Below, one piece after another: positions 25,658 through 33,355 of a DNA stretch of 64,000 nucleotides. Every line of letters starts with the position of its first letter. The stretch's first letter is position 1. The notes beneath the pieces are model-generated. The model had not been told where the DNA came from. It saw only the letters and a program-made list of their open reading frames with translations, and searched no databases. The stretch comes from Martinezella rhizogenes (GTDB lineage Bacteria > Pseudomonadota > Alphaproteobacteria > Rhizobiales > Rhizobiaceae), in the NCBI RefSeq assembly GCF_000799715.1, contig NZ_JUHG01000013.1, positions 868,001 to 932,000 on the forward strand, read 5' to 3'. The position numbers and the translations under genes are program-made.

Positions 25658-26956
25658 TCATCGCGCCATCATATTGGGAACGACCGTCACAATTTCCGGG
25701 AAGACCGCGATCAGGATGACGAAGGCCACCATGATGAAGAAAAACGGCAGTGTCGCGCGCGTGATGCGCGCCATGCTATCGCCCGTCAGCCTCTGGATAA
25801 CCGTCAGGTTAAAGCCCACCGGTGGAGATATCTGCGCCATTTCCACGACGATGACGATGAAGATGCCGAACCAGACCTTGCTATAGCCCGCAGCCGTCAC
25901 GAGCGGCAGCGTGATCGGAAGCGTCATCACGATACAGCCGAAACCTTCCATGACCGTTCCTAGCAGGATGTAGAAGACAAGCAGGACGACGATCAGCATC
26001 AAGGGCGACAGCCCCCAACCCTGGATCATGCCGGCGATGTATCCTGGCAGCCCGAGATAGCCGATCGCGGTTGAAAGCAAGACCGCTCCAATCATGATGA
26101 GACCGATCATGGCGCAGGAATCGGCGGCCTGACGCGCCGACTGCATGAGCCCGTCAAGCGTCAGTGTTCTCTGAAAGAAGCCGATGACGATTGCCGCGGC
26201 GACACCGACGGCGGCAGCCTCCGTGGGCGAAGCTATCCCGCCATACATCGAACCAATGACGCCGAGAATGAGGACCAGCAGCGGCGCGAGGTCCTTCAGT
26301 GCCTTCAGTTTATCGATGAAACGCGTCGAGGGCGGCGCTTCCCCGACCATGGTGGGATCGAGAATGGCTCGAAAACCGATATAGCCCATATAGGCGAGCG
26401 CCATCAAAAGCCCCGGCAGGATGCCGGCCATGAACAGGCGAAGGATCGATTCCTCAGCCATGACACCATAGATAATCATAATGGTGGAGGGCGGAATGAG
26501 AAAACCGAGCGTGCCGGCTCCGGCAAGGCTACCGGTGACGAGGTCGCGGTTATAGCCGCGCGCGAGAAGCTCCTTCGCCGTGATCCGGCCAACCGTCGCG
26601 GTGGTCGCCGCCGACGAGCCGCACACCGACGCGAACAATGTACAGCCCATGACGGTGATATGCCCGAGCCGCCCAGGCACCCGGCGCAGCCACGGTGCGA
26701 GCCCCGAAAACAGCGCCTCCGAGATTTTTGTGCGGAAGAGCACCTCGGCCATGAAGATGAACAGCGGCAGCGCCAGCAATTCAGGCGAAACCAGGGTATT
26801 CCACACCTGCTGCGCGAGCAGCTTGCCAAAGGGTATTGCAGGCCTGAAGAGCGCCAGCAGCGCACCACCGGTTCCGATCAGCCCGAGGCCGATCCAGACG
26901 CCGGTGCCGAGGATGAGCGTCATGAGCCCGAGAAGGCTGAATGCTATTTGTCCCAT
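25658..26956 (-). CDS. TRAP transporter large permease (DctM)
   Basis: 432 residues from ATG at 26956 (MGQIAFSLLGLMTLIL), the normal DctM length; the longer open frame beyond this is the antisense-like shadow of the DctQ gene. About 12 hydrophobic helices. DctM signatures include LPLFIFMAEVLFRTKISEAL, GCTLFASVCGSSAATTATVG, GAGTLGFLIPPSTIMIIYGV and EMAQISPPVGFNLTVIQ. The gene starts 5 nt after dctQ. TRAP transporters use ion gradients with a binding protein to import carboxylates and related acids. Confidence 0.93.
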   Translation of the reverse strand: MGQIAFSLLGLMTLILGTGVWIGLGLIGTGGALLALFRPAIPFGKLLAQQVWNTLVSPELLALPLFIFMAEVLFRTKISEALFSGLAPWLRRVPGRLGHITVMGCTLFASVCGSSAATTATVGRITAKELLARGYNRDLVTGSLAGAGTLGFLIPPSTIMIIYGVMAEESILRLFMAGILPGLLMALAYMGYIGFRAILDPTMVGEAPPSTRFIDKLKALKDLAPLLVLILGVIGSMYGGIASPTEAAAVGVAAAIVIGFFQRTLTLDGLMQSARQAADSCAMIGLIMIGAVLLSTAIGYLGLPGYIAGMIQGWGLSPLMLIVVLLVFYILLGTVMEGFGCIVMTLPITLPLVTAAGYSKVWFGIFIVIVVEMAQISPPVGFNLTVIQRLTGDSMARITRATLPFFFIMVAFVILIAVFPEIVTVVPNMMAR

Positions 26957-26961
26957 TGGTA

Positions 26962-27558
26962 TCACTCCAGTCCCGGGCCGGTGGCAAGCTTCTCCCCGCG
27001 AAGAAGCCGCAGCGATTGCGCTATCATTTGCAAGGTCATCAGCAGCGATCCGGCAGCCAACAGCGCTTGCGGATAGACAAGCGGAATGCGCACGACCGAC
27101 GAGGCCGTCGAACCGCGCATGAAGGAGACCCAGGCCATGTCGACCAACGCGCGGCTGAGCGCGATGCAGATGACAAGCCCTATCAGGCAGGCTGCCACTT
27201 CCAGCATCCAGCCCCCGCGCGGCGGCAGCATTTCGCCGATCGCCGTAACGCGCACATGCGAACCCGCCTTCAGCGCGCTCGCTGCCGCCAGCATGAAGCA
27301 ACCACCCATCAGATATGCGGCGACATCCCAGGTGAAGCTGATCGACGTACCGAAAATGTTTCTGGCGACCAGTTCGGCGATGATCAGCGCAAAAAGCCCC
27401 AGAAGGCACAATGCGGCGCAAATATTACCTATGTCGGTAACGCGATCGATCGCGCCGAGAGTGCCCGATAGCCATGCACGCTTTTTCACACCCGCAATTT
27501 CGGATGCCAAGACGCTATCGGCTTCGACCGACGATTCTCCAGACTGGAGTTCCATCAT
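26962..27558 (-). CDS. TRAP transporter small permease (DctQ)
   Basis: 198 residues with four hydrophobic helices. It includes the DctQ-like NIFGTSISFTWDVAAYLMGG and GSHVRVTAIGEMLPPRGGWM segments. The polar N-terminus (about 40 residues) is longer than in many DctQ proteins. It lies between dctP (stop at 27626) and dctM in the same leftward operon. Confidence 0.9.
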   Translation of the reverse strand: MMELQSGESSVEADSVLASEIAGVKKRAWLSGTLGAIDRVTDIGNICAALCLLGLFALIIAELVARNIFGTSISFTWDVAAYLMGGCFMLAAASALKAGSHVRVTAIGEMLPPRGGWMLEVAACLIGLVICIALSRALVDMAWVSFMRGSTASSVVRIPLVYPQALLAAGSLLMTLQMIAQSLRLLRGEKLATGPGLE

Positions 27559-27625
27559 CTTTCTCCAGGTTAATCGGAATGGGGAAGGGCCACCGCGAAG
27601 AGCGATGGCCTGGGCCTGCCAGGCC

Positions 27626-28603
27626 TTAGTTGCGCATCTTCAGGTAAGCGTCGATATAGGGTGCCGCGTCCGGCACGCGGGCCTTGAAGGCATCCCACTG
27701 CGGGCGCGCGCGTTCAAGCAGCACCGCCTGCAATTCAGGCGACGGGCCGCTAACCGTGATGCCTTTTTCCTTCAGGGTCGCCAGTTTGCTTTCGTCCTCC
27801 GCCCGGCTGATCTGCCAGAACTCTCCCTCGAGCTTCTTTGCGGCACCCTCGATCGCTTTTTGCGTTTCGGGTGTCAGCTGGTTCCAGGCATCAAGGTTGA
27901 CGGTGACGATATTGCTGGATGCCTGCCAGTTGAACGTGTTCATGTTTTTCATGAACTCCCAGAAGGCGCCATCGACACCGGAGGAGGAGGATGTCGTCAC
28001 CGCGTTGATCGTTCCGGCAGCGAGTGAAGGAACCACGTCACCCCATGGCATCTGTAGCGGCGTAGCACCAAGGGCGGCGAAGAAATCATGGCCGTTCGCA
28101 TCGACCACGCGGATCTTCAGCCCGGAAAGATCGGCCAGTTTCTCGATTTTTTTGGACGAATAGACGGCCTGGCCGGGCCACGGCACCATGTAAAGCAGCT
28201 TCTGGTTCATCGAGGTGGCGATCTCTTCGACCTTTGGCCGGATGAACTTGTGCAGCAGCGCCAAATCCGGCATGGTCGGCGCCATGTAAGGCAGCGTCTC
28301 GATGCCAAGGAACGGGACCTCGCCCACCTGCTGGCTCATGAGCATGTCGGCAACCGGCACGATGCCGTCGCGCACCGCCGCCATGCTCTCCGGCCCCTTG
28401 ATGCCGAGCGCGCCGCCCGAATGTACCGTAATAACCACGTCGCCTTTCGTGACTTCTTTCACGGTATCGGCAAACTTCATGGCATCCTTGGTGTGAAAAT
28501 TGCTTTCCGGCCAGACGACCGACATGTCCCATTGCGTTTCAGCCATCGCCGGTTGGGCCAAGAGTGCGGCGACGGCGACCATTGCTGCAATGCTGATTTT
28601 CAT
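27626..28603 (-). CDS. TRAP transporter substrate-binding protein (DctP/TAXI-independent family)
   Basis: 325 residues from ATG at 28603. Signal peptide KISIAAMVAVAALLAQPAMA, then DctP features: WPESNFHTKDAMKFADTVKE, GGALGIKGPESMAAVRDGIV, SSKKIEKLADLSGLKIRVVD and VPSLAAGTINAVTTSSSSGV. The conserved Arg of the KIRV segment, which in DctP proteins contacts the ligand carboxylate, is present, so an acidic ligand is expected. With the shared operator, I infer that this system imports the cyclic-amide substrate or a precursor. Operator site 4 is about 65 bp upstream. Confidence 0.92.
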   Translation of the reverse strand: MKISIAAMVAVAALLAQPAMAETQWDMSVVWPESNFHTKDAMKFADTVKEVTKGDVVITVHSGGALGIKGPESMAAVRDGIVPVADMLMSQQVGEVPFLGIETLPYMAPTMPDLALLHKFIRPKVEEIATSMNQKLLYMVPWPGQAVYSSKKIEKLADLSGLKIRVVDANGHDFFAALGATPLQMPWGDVVPSLAAGTINAVTTSSSSGVDGAFWEFMKNMNTFNWQASSNIVTVNLDAWNQLTPETQKAIEGAAKKLEGEFWQISRAEDESKLATLKEKGITVSGPSPELQAVLLERARPQWDAFKARVPDAAPYIDAYLKMRN

Positions 28604-28668
28604 CCTGGAGAACCCCTTCTCTCGTTTTCTTATCGTCATGAGAATTGCGGGACAGCATTGGGCTTGCC

Positions 28669-28692
28669 ATTTCAGTACACCAATTGTATGTC
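28669..28692 (-). promoter_or_regulatory. Operator-like site 4 (TRAP operon and divergent pxpA)
   Basis: The + strand reads ATTTCAGTACACCAATTGTA, then TGTC; 22 of 24 bases match site 3. It lies in the 190-bp divergent region between dctP and pxpA, so it can serve both. Confidence 0.6.
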
Positions 28693-28793
28693 CAGCAAAA
28701 CGGGATGATATGAGCAAAATTTGTGCGATGCAACGCAGCGATGAAAATTTATGCTGCGGTGTAGAATACGGCTTCAGGAAGAGGAAACCCGAG

Positions 28794-29579
28794 ATGAAGA
28801 CGATCGATCTCAATTGCGATATGGGAGAGAGTTTCGGCGCCTATAAGATCGGCGACGACAAGGCGATGCTGCCGCTGATCACGACAGCCAACATCGCCTG
28901 CGGATTTCATGCTGGCGATCCAGTCGTCATGCGCGACACCATCCTTGCGGCCAAGGCGCAGGGCGTGGCGATCGGCGCGCATCCTTCCTTCATGGATCTT
29001 TACGGCTTTGGCCGGCGCCGCATTTCGGGCGAACGTCCGGAGGATCTCGAGGCGCAAATCATCTATCAGATCGCCGCGATCCAGGGCATGGCTGCCGCGC
29101 TCGGATGGCCCATCACCCACGTCAAGACCCATGGCTCCCTCGGCAACATGGCGGCGGAGGATGCCGAACTCGCAGCAGTCTGCGTACGCGCCGTCAAAAT
29201 GGTAGACCCCTCCCTCGCCTTCATCACCCTTCCCTACTCCGAAACCATGAAAGCGGCGGAAAAGGCCGGCCTGCGGATTGCCTGCGAGATCTATGCCGAC
29301 CGCACATACACCGATGCCGGTACGCTGACGTCACGGCAGGTGGACGGCGCGGTCATTCATGACCCGCAACAGAGTGTCGACCAGGTTCTTTCCATGGTTC
29401 GCGACGGCATGATCCCGACCACTGGCGGTAAGAAGCTGCCGGTCGAGGCGGCCACGCTTTGCGTACATGGCGACACGCCAGGTGCCGTCACCATGGCGGG
29501 CGCCTTGCGCGGCGCGCTTCAGCGGGAGGGCATCCAGATCTCGCCCTTTGCTCTCACCACCCCGTCATCAAGGATTTGA
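28794..29579 (+). CDS. pxpA: 5-oxoprolinase subunit A (LamB/YcsF family)
   Basis: 261 residues from ATG at 28794 (AGGAAGAGG upstream). The hallmark motifs DLNCDMGESFGAYKIGDD, NIACGFHAGDPVVMRDTI, GAHPSFMDLYGFGRR, HVKTHGSLGNMA, CEIYADRTYTDAG and LCVHGDTPGAV are all intact, covering the TIM-barrel active site of PxpA. It completes the PxpABC set together with 23654-25347. Its stop overlaps a TTG-led remnant reading frame (29576-29686). Confidence 0.92.
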   Translation: MKTIDLNCDMGESFGAYKIGDDKAMLPLITTANIACGFHAGDPVVMRDTILAAKAQGVAIGAHPSFMDLYGFGRRRISGERPEDLEAQIIYQIAAIQGMAAALGWPITHVKTHGSLGNMAAEDAELAAVCVRAVKMVDPSLAFITLPYSETMKAAEKAGLRIACEIYADRTYTDAGTLTSRQVDGAVIHDPQQSVDQVLSMVRDGMIPTTGGKKLPVEAATLCVHGDTPGAVTMAGALRGALQREGIQISPFALTTPSSRI

Positions 29580-29686
29580 ACTTGAACCGGATCGTCTATT
29601 TGAATGGCGCCTGGCTTGTCGAAGGTGCGGCAGAGGCCTTGATCACCTCCGCCGCCGGTTTAGACCGCCTCGCAAGCGCGATCTGA
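29576..29686 (+). pseudogene. Possible remnant of a D-amino-acid transaminase N-terminus
   Basis: A 36-codon frame begins TTG at 29576, overlapping the pxpA stop, and reads NLNRIVYLNGAWLVEGAAEA before a stop at 29684-29686. RIVYLNGAWLxE closely resembles the N-terminus of class IV (D-alanine/branched-chain) transaminases, but the conserved continuation is absent. It could be a decayed gene or a deletion scar between pxpA and the DapA-like gene. The similarity is short, so this is tentative. Confidence 0.35.
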
Positions 29687-29694
29687 GGAGGGAA

Positions 29695-30624
29695 ATGATG
29701 GCGCAATCGATCGATCGCAACACCTCGGGCGTCTATATCATCGCGGCAACACCCTTTACCGATACGGGTGCGATCGATTTCACCAGCCTCGATCGCCTGA
29801 TCGATTTCTATGTTGAAAAAGATGTCACGGGGCTGACCATCCTTGGCATGATGGGCGAGGCCGACACGCTGACGCCGGAAGAGCGGCGCGCCGTCATCGA
29901 CCGGATCATTGATCGGGCGGGAATGCTTCCCGTCATTGTCGGCGTCTCCGATGCCGGGCTCGGCAACCTAGCCGATCTCTCCCGCCACGCGATGGACAAG
30001 GGGGCGGCCGGCGTCATGGTGGCACCCAATAGAGGGCCAGCGCGCGAGGATCGAGTGATCGCCTATTTCGGCCAGGTCTGCGAGGCGCTCGGCCCTGATG
30101 TGCCGGTCGTCTTCCAGGATTTTCCGCAGGCAACAGGCGTCCCCGTGTCGGCGCGAACCATCCTGGAACTCACGCGCGAACTGCCGCAGATCGTCATGCT
30201 GAAGCACGAGGATTGCCCCGGTCTCGCCAAGATTTCGACGTTGAGGGCCGCCGAAAGCAAGGGCTCCCCACGTCTTTCGATCCTTTGCGGCAATGGCGGG
30301 CTGTACTTGCCGCAGGAACTGGCGCGTGGCGCCGATGGCGCCATGACCGGTTTTGCCTATCCGGAGGCCCTGGTGGAAACTGTGCGCCTCCATGCGGCCG
30401 GAGAAGAGGGCAAGGCAGAGGATCTCTTCGACCGCTACCTGCCGATCCTCAGGCATGAACAGCAACCGGGCTTCGGGCTTGCGCTGCGCAAGACGATCCT
30501 GATGAGGCGCGGTGCCATCGCCTGTGCCGCAACTCGCGCGCCGGGACCGAAGTTGTCGGCAACCGATATTGCCGAACTCGACCGGTTGATGGCCCGCACC
30601 GAAAGAAGGCTGAAGGACTGCTGA
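29695..30624 (+). CDS. DapA/NanA-family aldolase or lyase with a non-standard active site
   Basis: 309 residues from ATG at 29695 (GAGGAGGGA upstream). TIM-barrel Schiff-base lyase: the Lys is K170 in IVMLKHEDCPG. The family GTTGE loop reads GMMGEADTLT. The usual YNxP motif with the catalytic Tyr reads VVFQDFPQATG, so the proton-shuttle Tyr is replaced. This is a specialised member acting on a 2-oxo acid or related compound, not dihydrodipicolinate synthase itself. It follows pxpA on the same strand, so it may act late in the pathway. Confidence 0.82.
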   Translation: MMAQSIDRNTSGVYIIAATPFTDTGAIDFTSLDRLIDFYVEKDVTGLTILGMMGEADTLTPEERRAVIDRIIDRAGMLPVIVGVSDAGLGNLADLSRHAMDKGAAGVMVAPNRGPAREDRVIAYFGQVCEALGPDVPVVFQDFPQATGVPVSARTILELTRELPQIVMLKHEDCPGLAKISTLRAAESKGSPRLSILCGNGGLYLPQELARGADGAMTGFAYPEALVETVRLHAAGEEGKAEDLFDRYLPILRHEQQPGFGLALRKTILMRRGAIACAATRAPGPKLSATDIAELDRLMARTERRLKDC

Positions 30625-30849
30625 TTGGACGCAAGCATCGCTATTCAGGAGGGTAGCTGTTTTCGCTGATGCGGGTGTGGCCACTCCTGTTCCTGCCGCA
30701 CGGCCGGTATGACAGCCATATCTTTTGCCGTCGCTAAATAGCTGCAAAAGTGAGCCGACAGCGCCCTAGCCGTGTTGAGACCATCGAGCATCTCGCCGGG
30801 CTTCAGCCAAATACAGTGATGCACCGCTCAAAGTGGAGCATCACTTTCG

Positions 30850-32022
30850 TCAGAGCCTCAAGCCCGCCTGTTTCATCAAAGGCAGAATATGCTCGCCGAA
30901 ATGCTCGAGATCCACCTGGAAATCGTGAAAGCCGAGCTGGACTCCATCGATGCCCGCCCTCTTCAGGCCGACCAATTGTTCGACCACCTGCTCCGGCGTA
31001 CCGATGATCTCGATATTGCCGCCCAGGCCATAACCCTGCTTGTTCGCACTGTTGAGACGACCTCGCCATGCATGCGCGTCACTGTCATAGGTCGAGCGCC
31101 CAAATTGCTGGCCAACCGGTGCCGGCTTGTTGGAGACGATAGCGTCGAGATAGCGCGCCGTTTCCGCTTCCGTATCGCGACTGATGATGATCGGATTGAT
31201 CAGGGTGCGCACGCTGCGCTGTTTTGCAGCCGCCGCATCACGGATATTGGCGATGTGGGCCGGCAGCGTCTCAAGCGCGGAGTCGATATGGGCACCACCT
31301 GGCGACGTGATGAACACGATATCGGAGTAACCCGCCGCGAAATCGATGCCCGCCGGTGAGCCGGTGGCATTGACCAGCACCGGCCGACCATAAAGTGGCT
31401 TCGGCGTCACATAGGCATTGCTGAGTTTCCAGGGTGAAAGCTGGCCTTCGTAAGAATAGTTTTCATTGTCGGCCCATAACCGCTGGACCACGTCGAAGAA
31501 CTCCGCCGCCATGGCATAGCGCTTGTCGTGTTCGATGCGCTGCCAGCCGAACATCTCATGCTCGATGGCACGATGCCCCGTGACGATATTCACGCCCCAA
31601 CGGCCTTTTGAGATGTGATCCAGCGTTGCGCCGAACTTGGCGAAATGCAGCGGATGCCAGGGGCCATAGAGGACATGAACCGTCGAGATTAGCAAAATCT
31701 TGCTGGTGATCGCCGCCATGGCGCCGAGCGCCACGAAGGCATCGAGCGAGGCATCGCCGTCATAGCCGCCCTTCGGCAGCCATTGCGTACGGCTGAAGGC
31801 AAGCTCGAAACCGAGTGCCTCCCCCTGCTGCACGATCCTGGCATTGTAGTCGAAGGTCCAGGTGTTGCTGGTCGGCAGGTTGGTGACCTTGATGTCCTGC
31901 AGATTGAGGAACAGGCCGAGCATCAGCGGCTGTTTCACCGCTTGCGAAAGAGGGCTGTCGGCATGGTCGAGCGGTGACGTGAGCTTGACTGGTGGCGTTT
32001 GCGCGAAAGCTGGTTGCGACAT
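30850..32022 (-). CDS. FMNH2-dependent monooxygenase (SfnG/RutA-like, bacterial luciferase family)
   Basis: 390 residues from ATG at 32022 (GAGGAG upstream). Luciferase-like barrel with SRTQWLPKGGYDGDASLDAF, STVHVLYGPWHPLHFAKFGA, DHISKGRWGVNIVTGHRAIE, MFGWQRIEHDKRY and LVNATGSPAGIDFAAGYSDI. The last two resemble dimethylsulfone monooxygenase (SfnG) and pyrimidine monooxygenase (RutA). No flavin reductase gene is adjacent. The coupled rhodanese gene upstream and SfnB-like gene nearby favour an organosulfur substrate. Exact substrate unknown. Confidence 0.83.
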   Translation of the reverse strand: MSQPAFAQTPPVKLTSPLDHADSPLSQAVKQPLMLGLFLNLQDIKVTNLPTSNTWTFDYNARIVQQGEALGFELAFSRTQWLPKGGYDGDASLDAFVALGAMAAITSKILLISTVHVLYGPWHPLHFAKFGATLDHISKGRWGVNIVTGHRAIEHEMFGWQRIEHDKRYAMAAEFFDVVQRLWADNENYSYEGQLSPWKLSNAYVTPKPLYGRPVLVNATGSPAGIDFAAGYSDIVFITSPGGAHIDSALETLPAHIANIRDAAAAKQRSVRTLINPIIISRDTEAETARYLDAIVSNKPAPVGQQFGRSTYDSDAHAWRGRLNSANKQGYGLGGNIEIIGTPEQVVEQLVGLKRAGIDGVQLGFHDFQVDLEHFGEHILPLMKQAGLRL

Positions 32023-32033
32023 CAGCCGGCTCC

Positions 32034-33125
32034 TCACGCAACTTCGCTCAATTGGCCAGCGTCGAAATCGATCAACAGAAACGCAATTTCATAGCCACGG
32101 CGCTGGAGCCAATGGGCGACGGTTCGGGCGCGGACGCCCAGCAGATCGTCGATCAGAACAATACGCGCACCGCGAACGGCGATCGTTCTGTAGGCGACGC
32201 CGAGAAGCTGGCCACCCTCGGAGGACAGGCTCTCCTCGAGATGACCTCCGGCGAATTCTTCCGGTGTTCGGACATCCAAGAGATAGGTAGTGCGATCCGG
32301 GTCGGCGGCCCATTGGCGGGCAGTCGCGACGTCTATGGTGGGGAACTCATCACCTTTGCTAAGAGCGTGGATATGCTCGCGGGCAAACTCGCGCGCCGTT
32401 TCGGTGGCTGCCCCATAGGTTCGGGTCTTGCCGATCTCCAGTTGCCAACCGGCCTGTGTCCAGGCCTTGGTGCCGTCATGCAGATAGGAAACCGGGTTCG
32501 CCACCTTGGCATCGATCAGCGTCTGCGCGCCCAGAATGGCGCGCGGCAGGCCCGCGCAGGATACGACGACCCTGGTGTTCTCGGAGGGGACGACATCTTT
32601 GAAGCGCAACACAAGCTCGGCGCCGGGGACGCTGACCGCGCCCGGAACATGATCCCGGGCAAATTCCGGCACGGTGCGGGTATCGATGACGACAACGTCC
32701 TCGCCGGCATCCCGCAGGGCCTTCAGTTGTTCAACCGAAATGACGGGCGTGTTCTTCTCGTCCTTGACGGCGACAGAGAAATCGACACCGGGGATATCGA
32801 AGGTCGGAAGGTCCTTTCCACTTGCAGTCCAGGCGGGAATGCCACCGGCGAGCGCGAAGACATTCGGGCGACCAGCCACCTTCAGCTCCCCCGCGAGGCG
32901 CTCGCCGCCGCCGCCGCCGCCGTCGACCAGCACGGTGCGGACGACATTGCGCGGAATGAAGCGACCGATCTCGCCCAGGACACGCTCCGTCGGAAGGTTC
33001 GTCGCGAACAGAGGCGAGGCATAGCCAACGATTGCCGGATCGCGCGTATCCAGAACAGCGAGTTCCTCTCCATCAGCAAGCCAGCTCCGGAAAGTCTCGA
33101 TCGAAATCACTTTCGTACCCATCAT
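32034..33125 (-). CDS. Triple rhodanese-domain protein
   Basis: 363 residues with three rhodanese domains, about 5-110, 127-235 and 262-355. Only the second retains a catalytic Cys (C190, loop CAGLPRA). The first has a glycine run (encoded by a short GCC/CGC repeat at about 32908-32925), and the third has Asp (IDDLLG). Rhodaneses transfer sulfane sulfur to cyanide or thiols. It precedes the monooxygenase by 11 nt on the same transcript. Handling of sulfur released by the monooxygenase is a reasonable inference. Confidence 0.85.
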   Translation of the reverse strand: MMGTKVISIETFRSWLADGEELAVLDTRDPAIVGYASPLFATNLPTERVLGEIGRFIPRNVVRTVLVDGGGGGGERLAGELKVAGRPNVFALAGGIPAWTASGKDLPTFDIPGVDFSVAVKDEKNTPVISVEQLKALRDAGEDVVVIDTRTVPEFARDHVPGAVSVPGAELVLRFKDVVPSENTRVVVSCAGLPRAILGAQTLIDAKVANPVSYLHDGTKAWTQAGWQLEIGKTRTYGAATETAREFAREHIHALSKGDEFPTIDVATARQWAADPDRTTYLLDVRTPEEFAGGHLEESLSSEGGQLLGVAYRTIAVRGARIVLIDDLLGVRARTVAHWLQRRGYEIAFLLIDFDAGQLSEVA

Positions 33126-33243
33126 AAGCTCCTATGTCCGTGATATCCATGAAGCCCAGACTAAGGATCAGCTCTACATTTGCGAGGGCGGCCACATGTT
33201 TGCTTTCCGGCAGAAAGGGAACTCATTTCTATAATATATAAAA

Positions 33244-33254
33244 TCTATAGACTA
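33244..33254 (+). promoter_or_regulatory. TCTATAGACTA motif, copy 1, in the divergent rhodanese/SfnB-like promoter
   Basis: One of three copies of a T(T/C)TATAGACTA motif seen in promoter regions between 33 and 41 kb. The surrounding 33220-33265 is AT-rich. It could be a shared activator site or a promoter element. Confidence 0.35.
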
Positions 33255-33355
33255 AATTTACTTACCTGTTCCAACGGCCTTCCCTAGGCTTTCCGCAGAA
33301 CTCGGCGGTCCCGATCGACCCCGCGCATTTCGAAACAACAGACGGATGGATACCA

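Noticed and set aside
25658..27421. A 587-codon frame suggesting a DctQ-DctM fusion
   Set aside because: The N-terminal 155 codons are an out-of-frame reading of dctQ. ATG at 26956 gives a normal 432-residue DctM.
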